Shown: one piece after another, positions 22,231 to 32,321 of the stretch
Layout of the letters: every line of letters begins with the position of its first letter
Numbering within the stretch: position 1 is the first letter of the stretch
DNA from: Orobanche coerulescens
Lineage: Eukaryota > Streptophyta > Magnoliopsida > Lamiales > Orobanchaceae
Direction: 5' to 3'
DNA: 64,000 nucleotides
Assembly (NCBI GenBank): GCA_033398695.1
Contig: CM065815.1
Coordinates: forward strand, 98,050,501 to 98,114,500
Made by a program: the position numbers and the translations under genes
The notes under the pieces: generated by a model
Told to the model about the DNA's origin: nothing
Databases searched by the model: none
The model's input: the letters and a program-made list of their open reading frames with translations, nothing else

Positions 22231-23823
22231 TGTTGGGAACAGTGCCCTAAGACATTCGCTGTGCCTACATTTGTAATTGTCACATTTAAATAAAGTTATT
22301 TAATATCATTTATTTCTCGTTGATTATTATAATATGTGCATATTTTAATATTATATAATCGAATAACAGTTATTCACGAATAATAAGATTATTCAAATAT
22401 CCCTAGTCCAATCGCGTCAAGTGGGGACTCAAGTGATTAATATACTAGTATGAGTTGATCGATAATCATCGGATGATTATGCGTATGGTACGGATCAAAC
22501 TTATGGGCATTGGTTGGAGAACCAATACTGGACAGACCCGCATTGAGATCACTACATGAAAATATCATAAGTGAATCTCAATATAACAGTATATCAATAA
22601 ATTCTTGAAGCTGAGATTATCATAGAGTCCAACATGATAACTGCGATGCCTTGATGTAATCCAATGTTACCTAAAACATGGTGATCATAATGGTTAGCGG
22701 TCGGTATTAGTGGAGTCATGTAGAGGGCAATGAATAATCAAGATGGGGATTTGTCCCTCTCTTTAGTGAGAGAGATATTTATTGGGGCCCTCGATAAGTA
22801 GGGTTGCAGGAAATGCATGGCCATGCTCAAATAAAGAGTCATTTGATTCAATCAGTCTACTTAAGATCGAGAAAACATTTGACCATAATAAGTATGACAA
22901 TTTCCATGACTGTTCAAATATGATATCGCGTGACAAGAGGATTTGACACGTTAAATGGTTTAATTGGCTATAAACTTATATTATTTGTAGTCGTAATGTC
23001 TTGCTAGAGACCGCTTATGATTTATTATTTAATAAGCTATTAAATAATTGCCAACATAATATAAACCTTTTGGGCCACACATACGACAACTAAAGACAAG
23101 CAAGAATAATTAATAGATATAATATTGGATATTATATTTATTAATGAAAATAAATAATGAGTAATATTTAATATAGGATTATATATATTATATTATTTAA
23201 TTATATCAACTGGGAAAGATAAATATAATATTAAATATTATATTTATTAGAGGATTAAATACTAAGTAATATATATAATAAGAAATTATATGTATTGTAT
23301 TATTTAATAAGTTGAAGGCAACTAAGAAAATACTAGAGTTTGACTCTAGGGTTTATTTAGTATAAATAAAGGGTATTGGACAAGGAATGGTCATAAGAAA
23401 ATTTTCACAATCCTAATTGCGTGAGACCAAAAATCGGCCCTCCCATCTACTGTTCGGCCGAACTGTTTTCAGCCCGGGAAGTCCGTTTCGGCCATCTCCG
23501 TCTTCTTCCCTTAGTTGATTTTGATCAACAGTACAAATCCTTCAAAGGAAGGAATTATTTGTTGTACTGTTTATCAATATTATTCGTACGGATCTAGCAA
23601 TCCGACTTGTACCAGTTGTTCGTGTGTGGATCACCGAAAGAGGAAGAGGATTTAATCAGCTTCTGGTCCGGGTTCAGATCTGTTCTTCGAATTAAGGTAA
23701 TTCGAAGAAAGCTTTATAAATCAATTAAATTACTGCTTGAAGATCATCGTCTGGGTTTTTCATTAATTTATTCCGCTGCGTCTTGCTCATATTTATTGTA
23801 TTAGATACACGTAAAACCCAATA
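22231..23823 (+). mobile_element. Copia element F, 3' LTR (~1.59 kb)
   Basis: The LTR starts TGTTGGGAAC after the purine tract. The end is placed at ACCCAATA (23816-23823), the likely decayed partner of TGTTGGG, after a TTCCGCTGCG block often seen near copia LTR ends. A TATA box, TATAAATAAA, is at 23361-23370. The U3 is very AT-rich between 23100 and 23320. The right end is inferred, because the other LTR is not in the window. Confidence 0.72.
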
Positions 23824-24386
23824 ATACCGTGGTATATGGATCATAAAACTGTCCAAAGTCCGGACTATTAAAGCCTAAATGTGTCAACGTCCCAATACAT
23901 CTTCTGGTTACAAAAACCGATGCAAGCCGGACCATATTGATTCATGAATATTTTTTCTTTTCATATCTCCAATACAAGTGATGCATAAAATTTTATTTCT
24001 CACAAATTACAAGGAGATGCTATGAGTGAGACACTTTGGCATAAATATCATCTAGTCATAATATGGTTCAATTGTTAAAGAACATATGTGACCATAAAAT
24101 GACACGGCATTCAACAACTTGAGCATTGTACCACTCTTCGATTGTGATGACCTAGTCATCATAGTCACAATAGATTTATAACACAAAATTCAAGAAGATT
24201 GTCTTCCTTAAAAATAGCTTAACACGCACTCAATTTTGCTTGCAAAATTTTTATAAACATGAGCATAGCGAACACTCTAACAGCATAGAGATTTTATACC
24301 TGATACAATCAAAATGATCTATCATACTGAGTGCATAACATGGCAAAATTATATGCCTAAGGGGCGAAATAACGACACAAGCATGG
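23824..24386. other. Unassigned intergenic DNA left of the MITE
   Basis: About 560 bp of AT-rich sequence. No reading frame, LTR end, purine tract or repeat structure that I can recognise on either strand. Confidence 0.5.
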
Positions 24387-24394
24387 TGTAAAAC
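24387..24394 (+). repeat. Left target-site duplication of hAT-type MITE
   Basis: TGTAAAAC, repeated exactly at 25056-25063 directly outside the terminal inverted repeats. Eight base pairs is the hAT superfamily duplication length. Confidence 0.88.
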
Positions 24395-24721
24395 TAGAGA
24401 TGTTAAATGGGCTCGGGCCCGACGGGTCAATTCGCTTAACTCCAAAAACCGGTTAGGCCGATATTTCCTAACCCGTTTAAATCCGGCTTTTTGCCCTGAC
24501 CGCTTAGCCCGAAGTCTGTTAGGCTAGCCCGGCCCGCTAGGGCTAGCCAAGCCGATATATATATATATATTATATATATATTGTTAATTTCAACTTACAG
24601 TAATACTATATTTATATAACATATATTAATATTATATATAATATATATTAATATTATATATGTAATATAGATTAATATTATATATAATATATATTATTAC
24701 TGTATTTGTTAATATAGTGTG

Positions 24722-24776
<55 letters not shown>

Positions 24777-25055
24777 ACATAAAAGTGTATTTTTTAATAT
24801 ATTTATTATAGTATATTTGTTACTATATATATAAAATATATCGTTACTGTTTTTTTTTGGGTTTATGACTTATAAAAAATAAAAAATAGATTTTTTAAAT
24901 ATTTAGCCCGTTTAGCCCGAAGCCCGTTAGGGTTAGGGTTAGGGCCGATATTCCCTAGCCCGTTTAAATCCGGGCTTTTTTGGCCCGGACCGTTTAGCCC
25001 GAAGCCCGCTAGGGCTAGCCCGGAACCGCTAGGGCTAGCCCGTTTAACATCTCTA
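24395..25055. mobile_element. hAT-type non-autonomous element (MITE, 661 bp)
   Basis: The termini are inverted repeats, TAGAGATGTTAAAYGGGCT, at both ends (24395 on, and reversed up to 25055), flanked by an exact 8-bp duplication. Subterminal zones (24400-24550 and 24900-25040) are GC-rich and packed with short repeats of the type AGCCCGTTTAGCCCGAAG and GGGCTAGCCCG. The core (about 24555-24850) is an AT-dinucleotide-rich stretch. There is no transposase frame, so it must be mobilised by a related autonomous hAT. The TA(G)AG(A)TG terminus fits plant hAT ends. Confidence 0.88.
24555..24850. repeat. AT/GT microsatellite core of the MITE
   Basis: The stretch contains TATATA runs and imperfect TATTATATATAATATA units. 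A compound (AT)n-(GT)n tract at about 24728-24776 ends in eight or nine GT units. Confidence 0.8.
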
Positions 25056-25063
25056 TGTAAAAC
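25056..25063 (+). repeat. Right target-site duplication of hAT-type MITE
   Basis: TGTAAAAC, identical to 24387-24394. Confidence 0.88.
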
Positions 25064-25443
25064 TACCATGCACACGCTCGATCTCTTATAAGGGTGCGTA
25101 TTTTGGGTTTCCCTAAGGAAACTATTTTCCAACATTTAAAAGATGACATTTTAGCGTATAATACGTACAAAAATCGCATCATCTATGCTAAATTCGGCCA
25201 GACAGTGGTTGAAAAATATGTGTCAAAAAATCCATTGCAAATTTAAGATGAGAACCAAGTTGGTTGGGACAAAAGTTAGCACAATCGCTGGAAATAAAAT
25301 TACGTGTAGCTTGACCTTGGTTCACTAAAACATCGATAACTCACTCGTTAGAAAGGCTACGGACGAACAGTCAGATTTTATGGAAACTAGACTTCCATAT
25401 CTTTCTACCCATAGATCTTGCACGGATCATTAAACTCAGATCA
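25064..25443. other. Unassigned DNA between MITE and LTR of E
   Basis: About 380 bp with no reading frame. The block near 25330-25400 (TAACTCACTCGTTAGAAAGG and neighbours) has the look of old retroelement leader or LTR sequence, but I cannot assign a family. Confidence 0.45.
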
Positions 25444-27270
25444 TATAACGCCCCAATTTCCCAAGCATTTATTTTGGGGAATAAAAGGATAAACAACATA
25501 TTTAAATATTTTTGAAAATAATTATACTAGCCTAGGAAATCGAATCGTCACATAAGTGGACTGAACTTAAAGAAGCAATTTATGTCAAGGAATTCAAAAC
25601 ACCAAAGTGTCAAAACATGATCGGATAAATTTGCAGCGGAACATTGAAATGAATATATAGCAACAAAATTGTTTCCCCAATATTTGAATTTAAAATTTGA
25701 AATAGTACAATAAAACTTCATCATATGCCTCGTAGCCTCGCAATTCATCTACCTGCATTCCAATTAACCTCAGGTTTAACAAAATAAGGTGGGGGTGAGC
25801 TTCCTTCAGCTCGTAGGAATTTACACAATATCACAGTAATATACAATCTCATGGAGGCATAGAATAATAAAAATGTTGTTATTATAGAATCTGAATCTGA
25901 CATGTATAACATGACTCGAGCATGCATAACGTAGTATATATTTTGTGATCAACTGCTTGTCACGTATAACATGAATCTAACATACATAACATGAACTGAT
26001 ATTACGGTTATTACCAACACAGTCCAATAAAAGAAATTAAAGTGATAGCGTAATATTCCCACCTGATTTATGTAGCGTGAACTGGATGAAGTACAGAAAG
26101 CTCGACTCAAATTTTTATGCTCGAAAATTCTCGTTATTACTACAAGAATATATAATAACGATTCATTTCTGAAATAAAATAAATAAATTAAATATATAAT
26201 TGAAACATAACTGATTGAACATTCAAAGTAATAAAGGGCCTGATTTTATATGTTGAAAGATGATTGGGGTAAAAATTGCAAGAATTAAGAATTAGGGACT
26301 GTAAGTGAAAGACTGGAGAAAAGGGATGGAGCTAAATTGAAGTATCCAGAAATATGGGGTTAAGTTGAATAATCCAAAGAAAATTGCGGGTATATAACCC
26401 TTTTTTCCTTACGGTCGACAGAAAGCTCTCGTCGTTCTTCTACTCTCGACTCTCTCTCTCTCTCTCTATCCTCTGAAATCTTCTCAGATCGGCCCTCCTA
26501 CTTCTAGAATTCTTCTCGAGCGATAACAAATAAAACTTGCAGACAACACACACTTGCCAACATGATATGCATACACGCCGATAGAAGCTAATGCATAGAC
26601 CCGCCGCGAACTGGACGGCTCGGGGCAGCGACGGGCTCACAGTACTCTACAGCGCAGAGGTGTAGGTGTGGCTCGGTGCGGTGGCAGCTCGCGGCCAAGG
26701 TGAGGAAGGTCTGATTCCAGTCGGATTTGGAGTTGACCGGTTCGAGCTACTGATCCAGGTATTTGGGTCTAGGACCTGGTTTGGTTTTGGCTAAAGGAAC
26801 GGGTTAATGTTTTTTTTTTCTGGATCCAATTCCAATAGAACCGGGTTGCTCTGGCCATGAATTCGGGCCGAGTTTGGGGTTACTGATTTTTCATAATTTG
26901 GGCTGGGCCCTGCTTCGGCTGAAATGGAGTTCCTGGTATTTGATTAGGGCTTTATTATATGGAACGGTTCTAATTTGATTTCTGAACTTGATGGATTCGT
27001 AGGATTTGGGTCGTTTGGGTTAATTTGGTATGTATATTTGATATAAAATCAGTATGGTTTGCAGATGAATTCTGAACCGACAAAAAGGATAAAATTAAAC
27101 TCAAAATTAAATGGAGAAGGTTGAGTTTTACGGTTTTACCTTCGAGGGATTGAAAAGCTGGAGTTATAAGGGAATCCTCGCCATGAAATCCTCGACTCGC
27201 TACTGGATTCTGCTGCTCGAATAAGGGTTAGGCTAGCAAAACATGATTCCTCTTGATGGTTGAATGAGCC

Positions 27271-27281
27271 TAGAGAAGTTT
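27271..27281 (+). repeat. Putative left target duplication of SINE
   Basis: TAGAGAAGTTT here and TAGGGAAGTTT at 27728-27738 differ at one base. They bracket the poly(T) end and the tRNA-like head of the SINE. The last bases merge with the poly(T) tract, so the exact length is uncertain. Confidence 0.6.
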
Positions 27282-27727
27282 TTTTTTTTTTTTTTTTTTT
27301 TATAACTAGGTGATCCTACCAATGGGACTAATCCTACCCTCAACGAACCCACTCCTAACCCATTGAGAGAAGTAAATCGCGAGTCGCTCGAGCAATTCGG
27401 TGGTTCCCAATGTCTTTTCCGTACACTTTTGCGCGAGAAGGTTCTTAATCGATTAACAAAGATCTCGGTTCCCAAAGACAGCTTCTATAATGTACCGATT
27501 GGTCAAAGACTCTCCGAGTTAAAGAAGAAAATACTCCCACACTGCCGCTTGACGCAAGATTAAACATTAATTAGCGGTCGTTCGAGCTAGCCCTGGGGAG
27601 CTAGAGGATCATAAAGAGAAAAACTTCCTCTTTCACCTCCTTGGTGGGGTTAGAACCCAAGACCTCTCCAAATGAGTGTCTTGGGAGTAGGCGTCCTACC
27701 ACTGGACCACCAACCCTTCCCCTCATT
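27282..27727 (-). mobile_element. tRNA-derived SINE (~445 bp)
   Basis: Read on the minus strand, the 5' head shows RNA polymerase III promoter boxes. The A box is in GGTCCAGTGGTAGGACG (27692-27708) and the B box is GGTTCTAACCC (27647-27657), about 35 bp apart as in tRNA genes. The 3' end is an A tract of about 23 bases (T tract 27279-27301 on the plus strand). Imperfect 11-bp flanking repeats support insertion by target-primed reverse transcription. It lies inside the LTR of E and is non-coding; it needs LINE enzymes to move. Confidence 0.78.
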
Positions 27728-28096
27728 TAGGGAAGTTTCTTATGATGATCGATGATTGAATTGTCCGCAGATGTTTTCTTGTTTTGTCGATTGTGGAATT
27801 ATGTTTATTTTGCCGTAGGAATAAATTGTAGTTGTAAAGTGTATGTTGTATGGAATCTGCCGTGAGATGTGTATTAAATGTAGAATGTGGATTGTTGTTG
27901 GATAAAAAATTGTATTTATATATATAGGTTTTTAAGTGTTTTGGTCGAAGTAGGATTGTATAATGATATACATCAAGAAGGTTTTTGATGGAGTGAAGAA
28001 CTCTTGAGGGGAACGATCGACTAAAAAATTCTTAATTATGTTTAATTTAGTTTAATCATAGTTAGTTAATTAAAGTATAAGGTTAAATATAATTGA

Positions 28097-28235
28097 TATA
28101 ATAATAATAATAGTATAATAATAAATATAAAAATAATAAATTGATAATAATGATAATAATATCGAAAAAATGATAATAATAATAATATTAGTAATAATAA
28201 AAGTAGTAATAATAATATTAATATTAATAAATAAT
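28097..28235. repeat. ATA/TAA-rich microsatellite in LTR of E
   Basis: Imperfect TAA/ATA trinucleotide repeats with interspersed GATAATAA units and almost no G or C. Confidence 0.7.
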
Positions 28236-28525
28236 GACTAATTGAAGATAACTGATAAAATGACTCGGACTAAAATTTGTGATACGTGGAAACAAATTGG
28301 TTATGACTTAATGAAACTAAATGGACTAATTCCCATGACATGAAATTGACGTGGAAAAAACGTGAATAGATTAGGCTCGACTAATACCATGAATTACTGA
28401 AATGTAACTGATCATGCGTATTAATGAATGTTATGAACATGATTGAAATATGCATAAATTAATATTATAATAATATTAATAAAATAAATGCATATAAAAA
28501 TAGCGGATATTACATCCTACCCGTG

Positions 28526-28921
28526 TTAATAAAATTCTCGTCCTTGAAAATAAAAAGTACCTTGATTGAAGAAGTCAAGATATCGAGTTTTAAGCTCCTC
28601 TTCTCGTTCCCATGTGGCTTCGTCTGCGCTATGGTTACGCTATTGGATCTTGACGAACACCTTGTCTTTGTTCCTCAGTCGGCGAATTGATCGTTCGAGA
28701 ATCGCTTCCGGTTGCTCGACATAAGTAAGATCTTTATTCACCACGATGGCAGAGTAATTGATAACATGGCTCGGATCGTGCACATACGTTCTCAACATCG
28801 ACACGTGAAAAACGTTGTGCATTACTGAGAAGTCGGGAGGTAAAGCCAATCGATAAGCCAAATCAACAATACGATCGAAAATTTCAAATGGTCCCATATA
28901 TCTCGGTCTCAACTTGTTCAT
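28526..28921 (-). pseudogene. pol: Chromovirus E: integrase C-terminus and chromodomain
   Basis: This frame carries the end of the integrase (RPRYMGPFEIFDRI, YRLALPP, NVFHVSMLR) and runs into a chromodomain. A TAG at 28640-28642 interrupts it at the position where such proteins usually have Trp. The frame then continues through NHSADEATWEREEEL to a stop at 28526-28528. The aromatic/acidic pattern W-x-NHS-x-EEATWE-x-E is the hallmark of plant Tekay/Del chromodomains, which steer integration to heterochromatin. The TGG-to-TAG change fits cytosine deamination on the opposite strand. Confidence 0.82.
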
Positions 28922-28942
28922 TGGACCAAAATGGACAATTCC

Positions 28943-29556
28943 CTAGGTAGGGGATACCTTCAAAATCACTTTATCTCCCACAAAGAATTCGAGATCCTCT
29001 CGACGCTTGCCGGCGTAAGTCTTCTGACGATCTTGCGCTATCTTGATTCGCTCTCGAATCTTATCGACAACACCAAATGTTTGCTCGATCATCTCGGGGC
29101 TTAGGATTTTCCTTTCACCTACTTCGTTCCAATACAGAGGTGATCGACACTTCCTACCATATAAATCTTTGTACGGTGCCATACCGATTGTCGCTTGAAA
29201 GCTATTGTTGTAGGCAAATTCCATCAATGGTAGGAGTCGTTCCAATCATTACCCATATCCAACACACAAGCACATAACATATCCTCAAGTATCTGAATCG
29301 TCCTCTCAGATTGACTGTCTGTCTGAGGATGATAAGCCGTACTAAAATTCAACTGCGTTCCCAATGCTTCTTGCAAACTTTCCCAAAAATGCAATTTGAA
29401 ACGAGTATCTCTATCTGAGACTATAGAGACTGGCACTACATGCAGTCTGATAATCTCCTTGACGTACAGTTGAGCATACTGATTCATCCAAAAATTCATC
29501 TTGACGGGAATGAAGTGAGGTGACTTAGTGAGTCGATCCACTACGACCCAAATCAC
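28943..29556 (-). pseudogene. pol: Chromovirus E: integrase core, frameshifted
   Basis: The first part (29556-29224) has the integrase core segments WVVVDRLTKSPHF, IVSDRDTRFKLHFW and STAYHPQTDSQSERTIQ, with the second catalytic Asp and the Glu visible. A frameshift around 29240 moves into the next segment (FAYNNSFQATIGMAPYKDLYG, YWNEVGE, GDKVILKVSPT), which ends in a stop near 28943. Integrase joins element cDNA to host DNA in the nucleus. The stretch upstream (29560-29823) still encodes in pieces the H2C2 zinc finger typical of Ty3 integrase. Confidence 0.85.
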
Positions 29557-30258
29557 GTGATTGCCCCTTTCCGTTCAGGGTAAACCCACCACGAAATCCA
29601 TAGTGATGTGTTCCTATTTCCATTCTGGAATATAAAGCAATTTCAGTAATCCAAAAGGGCGTTGGTGCTCTGCTTTCACACGTTGACAGACTATACATTT
29701 TCTGACATAATCTGCCACATCTCTCTTTAAACCTTCCCACCAAAACATCCTATTCAGGTCCTGGTACGTCTTTATACCACTAGGGTGGGCTGTATAAGGA
29801 GAATTATGTGCTTCTCTTAAGATTTATTCTCTAATTTTGTCCACATTGGGTACACATATTCTTGCTCCATAATATATCATGCCATCATCAGACACAACGA
29901 AACCTTTATCTTCTCCAGCTAGTGTACTCTTCCTCTTATGGACCAAAAACTCATCTCGGCCCTGACCTTCCTTGATTCTCTCTTTCAAAGTCGCTTGTAC
30001 TACCAAGGCAGTCAATACAGACTCTGCTGATTTGGATGGCATGGCCATCTCTATGTCCAGCCTTGCCAACTCCTTGATCAAACATGGGTTCTTGGTAAAC
30101 ATACAATTTAGCTCTCCCCTAGCCTTACGACTCAAAGCATCCGCGACTACATTTGCCTTACCTAAATGGTAAAGAATCTTATAATCATAGTCCTTAACCA
30201 ATTCCAACCATCTCCTCTGCCTCATGTTCAATCCCTTCTGTGTGAAAAGATATTTCAA
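29557..30258 (-). pseudogene. pol: Chromovirus E: end of RNase H and integrase zinc finger
   Basis: From 30258 the frame reads the RNase H end ([33 protein letters not shown]) followed by the tether to integrase. It is closed by a TAA at 29824-29826. Beyond that, the same frame encodes the integrase H2C2 finger (REAHNSPYTAHPS ... CIVCQRVKAEH). Stops then appear before the integrase core. Confidence 0.8.
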
Positions 30259-30317
30259 ACTTTTATGGTATGAATATCTTTCACACTTACCTCCATACAG
30301 GTAATGTCTCCAAATTT

Positions 30318-31478
30318 TCAGGGATGGACTACTGCTGCCAATTCCAAATCATGAGTGGGGTAATTCAACTCATGTGGTTTCAGTTGCCTTGAAGCATAAG
30401 CTACTACCTTGCCCTGCTGTATCAAAACACACCCTAAGCCTTGCTTTGATGCGTCAATGTAAATGAAGAACTCCTTCGTCAGGTCGGGTGTCGTTAAAAC
30501 TGGTGTTGCAGTCAATTTATGTTTTAGTTCTTGGAAACTCCTCTCGCATTTTTCGTTCCACAAGAATGCTTCTCCTTTTATCGTCAAATGCATCATTGGT
30601 GCAGCTATTTTGGAGAATCCTTCTATGAATCTTTTATAGTAACCAGTTAACCCCAAGAAACTACGAACTTCATTCGCGTTCCTTGGCACTTTCCAATCAT
30701 TTACAGCTTCAACCTTTGCCGGATCAACTTCGATTCCTCGAGCAGTGACAATGTGTTCAAGGAATGAAATTCTATCAAGCCAAAAGTCGCACTTGCTGAA
30801 CTTTGCATACAACTTCTCCTTGCGAAGTACACTCAAAACTATTCTCAAATGCTGCTCATGCTCTTTCTTATTCTTTGAATACACTAGTATGTCATCGATA
30901 AAGACAATGACAAACTGATCCAAGTAAGGTTGAAAAACTCGGTTCATGAGGTCCATAAATACGGCTAGCGCATTAGTCAAACCGAATGGCATCACCATAA
31001 ACTCGTAGTGTCCATATCGTGTTCGAAATGCAGTCTTCAAGATATCATCATTCTTGATCTTTAATTGATGATACCCTGAACGCAAGTCTATCTTCAAGAA
31101 CACTCCAGCTCCTCCGAGCTGATCAAACAAATCTTCAATCCTAGGAAGTGGATACTTGTTCTTTATCATGAGTCGATTGAGTTCACGATTGTCTATACAC
31201 ACCCTTAAACTTTCATCCTTTTTCTTCACAAAGAGCACAGGTGCACCCCATGGCGACACACTCGGCCGGATAAAACCCGACTCAAGCAACTCCTGAATTT
31301 GCATCTTGAGTTCTTGCAATTCCTTGGGCGCCATTCTATAGGGAGCATTTGATACTGGTGATGCACCAGGCACAAAGTCGATCATGAATTCCACTTGTCG
31401 ATTCGGTGGAACTCCTGGCAAATCCTCGGGGAAAACAACTGGAAACTCCTTCACAATAGGAACATCGGCTACCGTCAC
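30318..31478 (-). pseudogene. pol: Chromovirus E: reverse transcriptase and start of RNase H
   Basis: An open frame of 386 codons with a full-length Ty3/gypsy [17 protein letters not shown] linker, [58 protein letters not shown], the [13 protein letters not shown] block and the catalytic FIDDILVYS. The RNase H begins at [14 protein letters not shown]. The frame is broken by a one-base loss near 30335, just before the ALKIW segment of RNase H. The three catalytic acidic residues of the RT are retained. RT copies element RNA into cDNA in cytoplasmic particles. Confidence 0.9.
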
Positions 31479-31479
31479 A

Positions 31480-31791
31480 TCAGAACTCGTTTTTTCCCAT
31501 CATGTTTACCAGAAACCCTTGGCATCCTTGCTTCCTCAACAGCTTCACAGCTTTCATAGCTGAGATCACCTTGGGCGTCCTATTGTATCTTACTCCTTCA
31601 AAGATAGTCTTGATACCACCTGAAGGACATAGGGTTACTCTCCTTGCTGCGCAGTCCGCCATAGCCTTGTGCTTACTCAACCCGTCCATTCCCAAGATGA
31701 CGTCAAAGTCACTCAACTCTACTATGTGCAAATCATATAAAAGGCTATGTTCATTTATCTCTATCCTTACGTTATTAGCCATAGTGTCAAC
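31480..31791 (-). pseudogene. pol: Chromovirus E: C-terminal part of protease
   Basis: This segment has the second half of a gypsy aspartic protease, with FDVILGMDGLSKHKA and a downstream linker. A shift in an A-rich stretch near 31490-31500 separates it from the RT frame. The N-terminal half, with the expected catalytic Asp, is interrupted by copia A inserted at 31791/31792. The frame resumes at 59541 for roughly 15 codons, then meets a stop, so the rest is not identifiable in the window. Confidence 0.75.
31787..31791 (+). repeat. Left target-site duplication of copia A
   Basis: TCAAC, repeated at 59536-59540 immediately outside the other end of A. Confidence 0.88.
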
Positions 31792-32321
31792 TGTTGGGAT
31801 TCCGAAAATAAAACAAAATACGCAGTGGAAATAAAAAACGAATCCCAAACAGGATCGATCAAGTAGCGTATATACGAAAAAAAAATACGAAGATAAAGAT
31901 CATACCCTTGAAGCCTTTGAAATAAATCTTCGCAAATATGGATGACGATCACGAACCCCGTCCCGAACACGAAATCCCTTCGTTCCAAGCACCGAAAATT
32001 CGAAGCCTCTACTTCACACACGTCGAAAGTTGCCCGTAAAAATTCGACGAGACTCCGTTCTCCAAGAACACGGCTAGGGAACTCGTAAGAATTTTTCTCT
32101 CTCAATTTATCTCTTATTTTTCTCAACTCAAAGTGAAAGAAAATAAGATGAAAATTTCTCCCTCACTCTCAAACTCTCTCACAGCAGGCCTCACTCAAAA
32201 TGAAGATGGAGAGTTGAATATTTGAGTTTGTCTTGTTATTTCTATTTTATAACCAAGTGATAATAATGTGATATTAAAAATATCATCAATCATCACTTAA
32301 TCAAATGAAAAATGACAAGAT
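31792..32321 (-). mobile_element. Copia A, 3' LTR, terminal part (split by B)
   Basis: This aligns with the first 530 bp of A's 5' LTR at 57681 and has the same start, TGTTGGGATTCCG (plus-strand view). It is cut at 32321 by copia B and resumes at 50696. It contains the TATA region (TTATAAAATAG on the minus strand, near 32250) and the R-U5 part. Confidence 0.92.
32317..32321 (+). repeat. Left target-site duplication of copia B
   Basis: AAGAT, repeated at 50691-50695. The uninterrupted 5' LTR of A reads GACAAGATAACA at the matching place, which confirms the insertion point. Confidence 0.93.

Larger units (their letters stand above)
25444..28514 (-). mobile_element. Chromovirus E, 3' LTR (~3.07 kb)
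   Basis: The right boundary is firm: on the minus strand TGTAATATCCGC starts at 28514, right after a chromovirus 3' priming block (CAAGGACGAGAATTTTATTA). The left boundary is inferred from TATAACGCCCC at 25444, a decayed form of the GGGGCGTTACA terminus. The other LTR is outside the window. It holds a SINE (27282-27727), a CT microsatellite near 26450, an ATA-rich tract (about 28097-28235) and a TATA-like TTATATACCC on the minus strand at about 26388-26400. It lacks the TAGCGCACGCTA array found in C, G and the LARD. Confidence 0.72.

Noticed and set aside
24926..24946. Interstitial telomere or chromosome-fusion point
   Set aside because: There are fewer than three GGGTTA-type units, and they sit within a series of related TTAGCCCG repeats of the MITE. 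No telomere-associated sequence is nearby.
24863..25135. 90-codon minus-strand frame with Gly/Pro repeats
   Set aside because: It arises from the GC-rich subterminal repeats of the MITE and crosses its boundary and target duplication, so it cannot be a real gene.
27647..27708. A genuine tRNA gene on the minus strand
   Set aside because: A and B boxes are present, but the sequence continues for about 350 bp to an A tail with flanking repeats and does not fold as a complete tRNA. A SINE explains it better.
28640..31848. A functional host gene encoding an RT-like protein
   Set aside because: The domain order protease-RT-RNase H-integrase-chromodomain and the adjoining LTR mark it as a chromovirus. 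Multiple frameshifts and stops rule out a domesticated intact gene.
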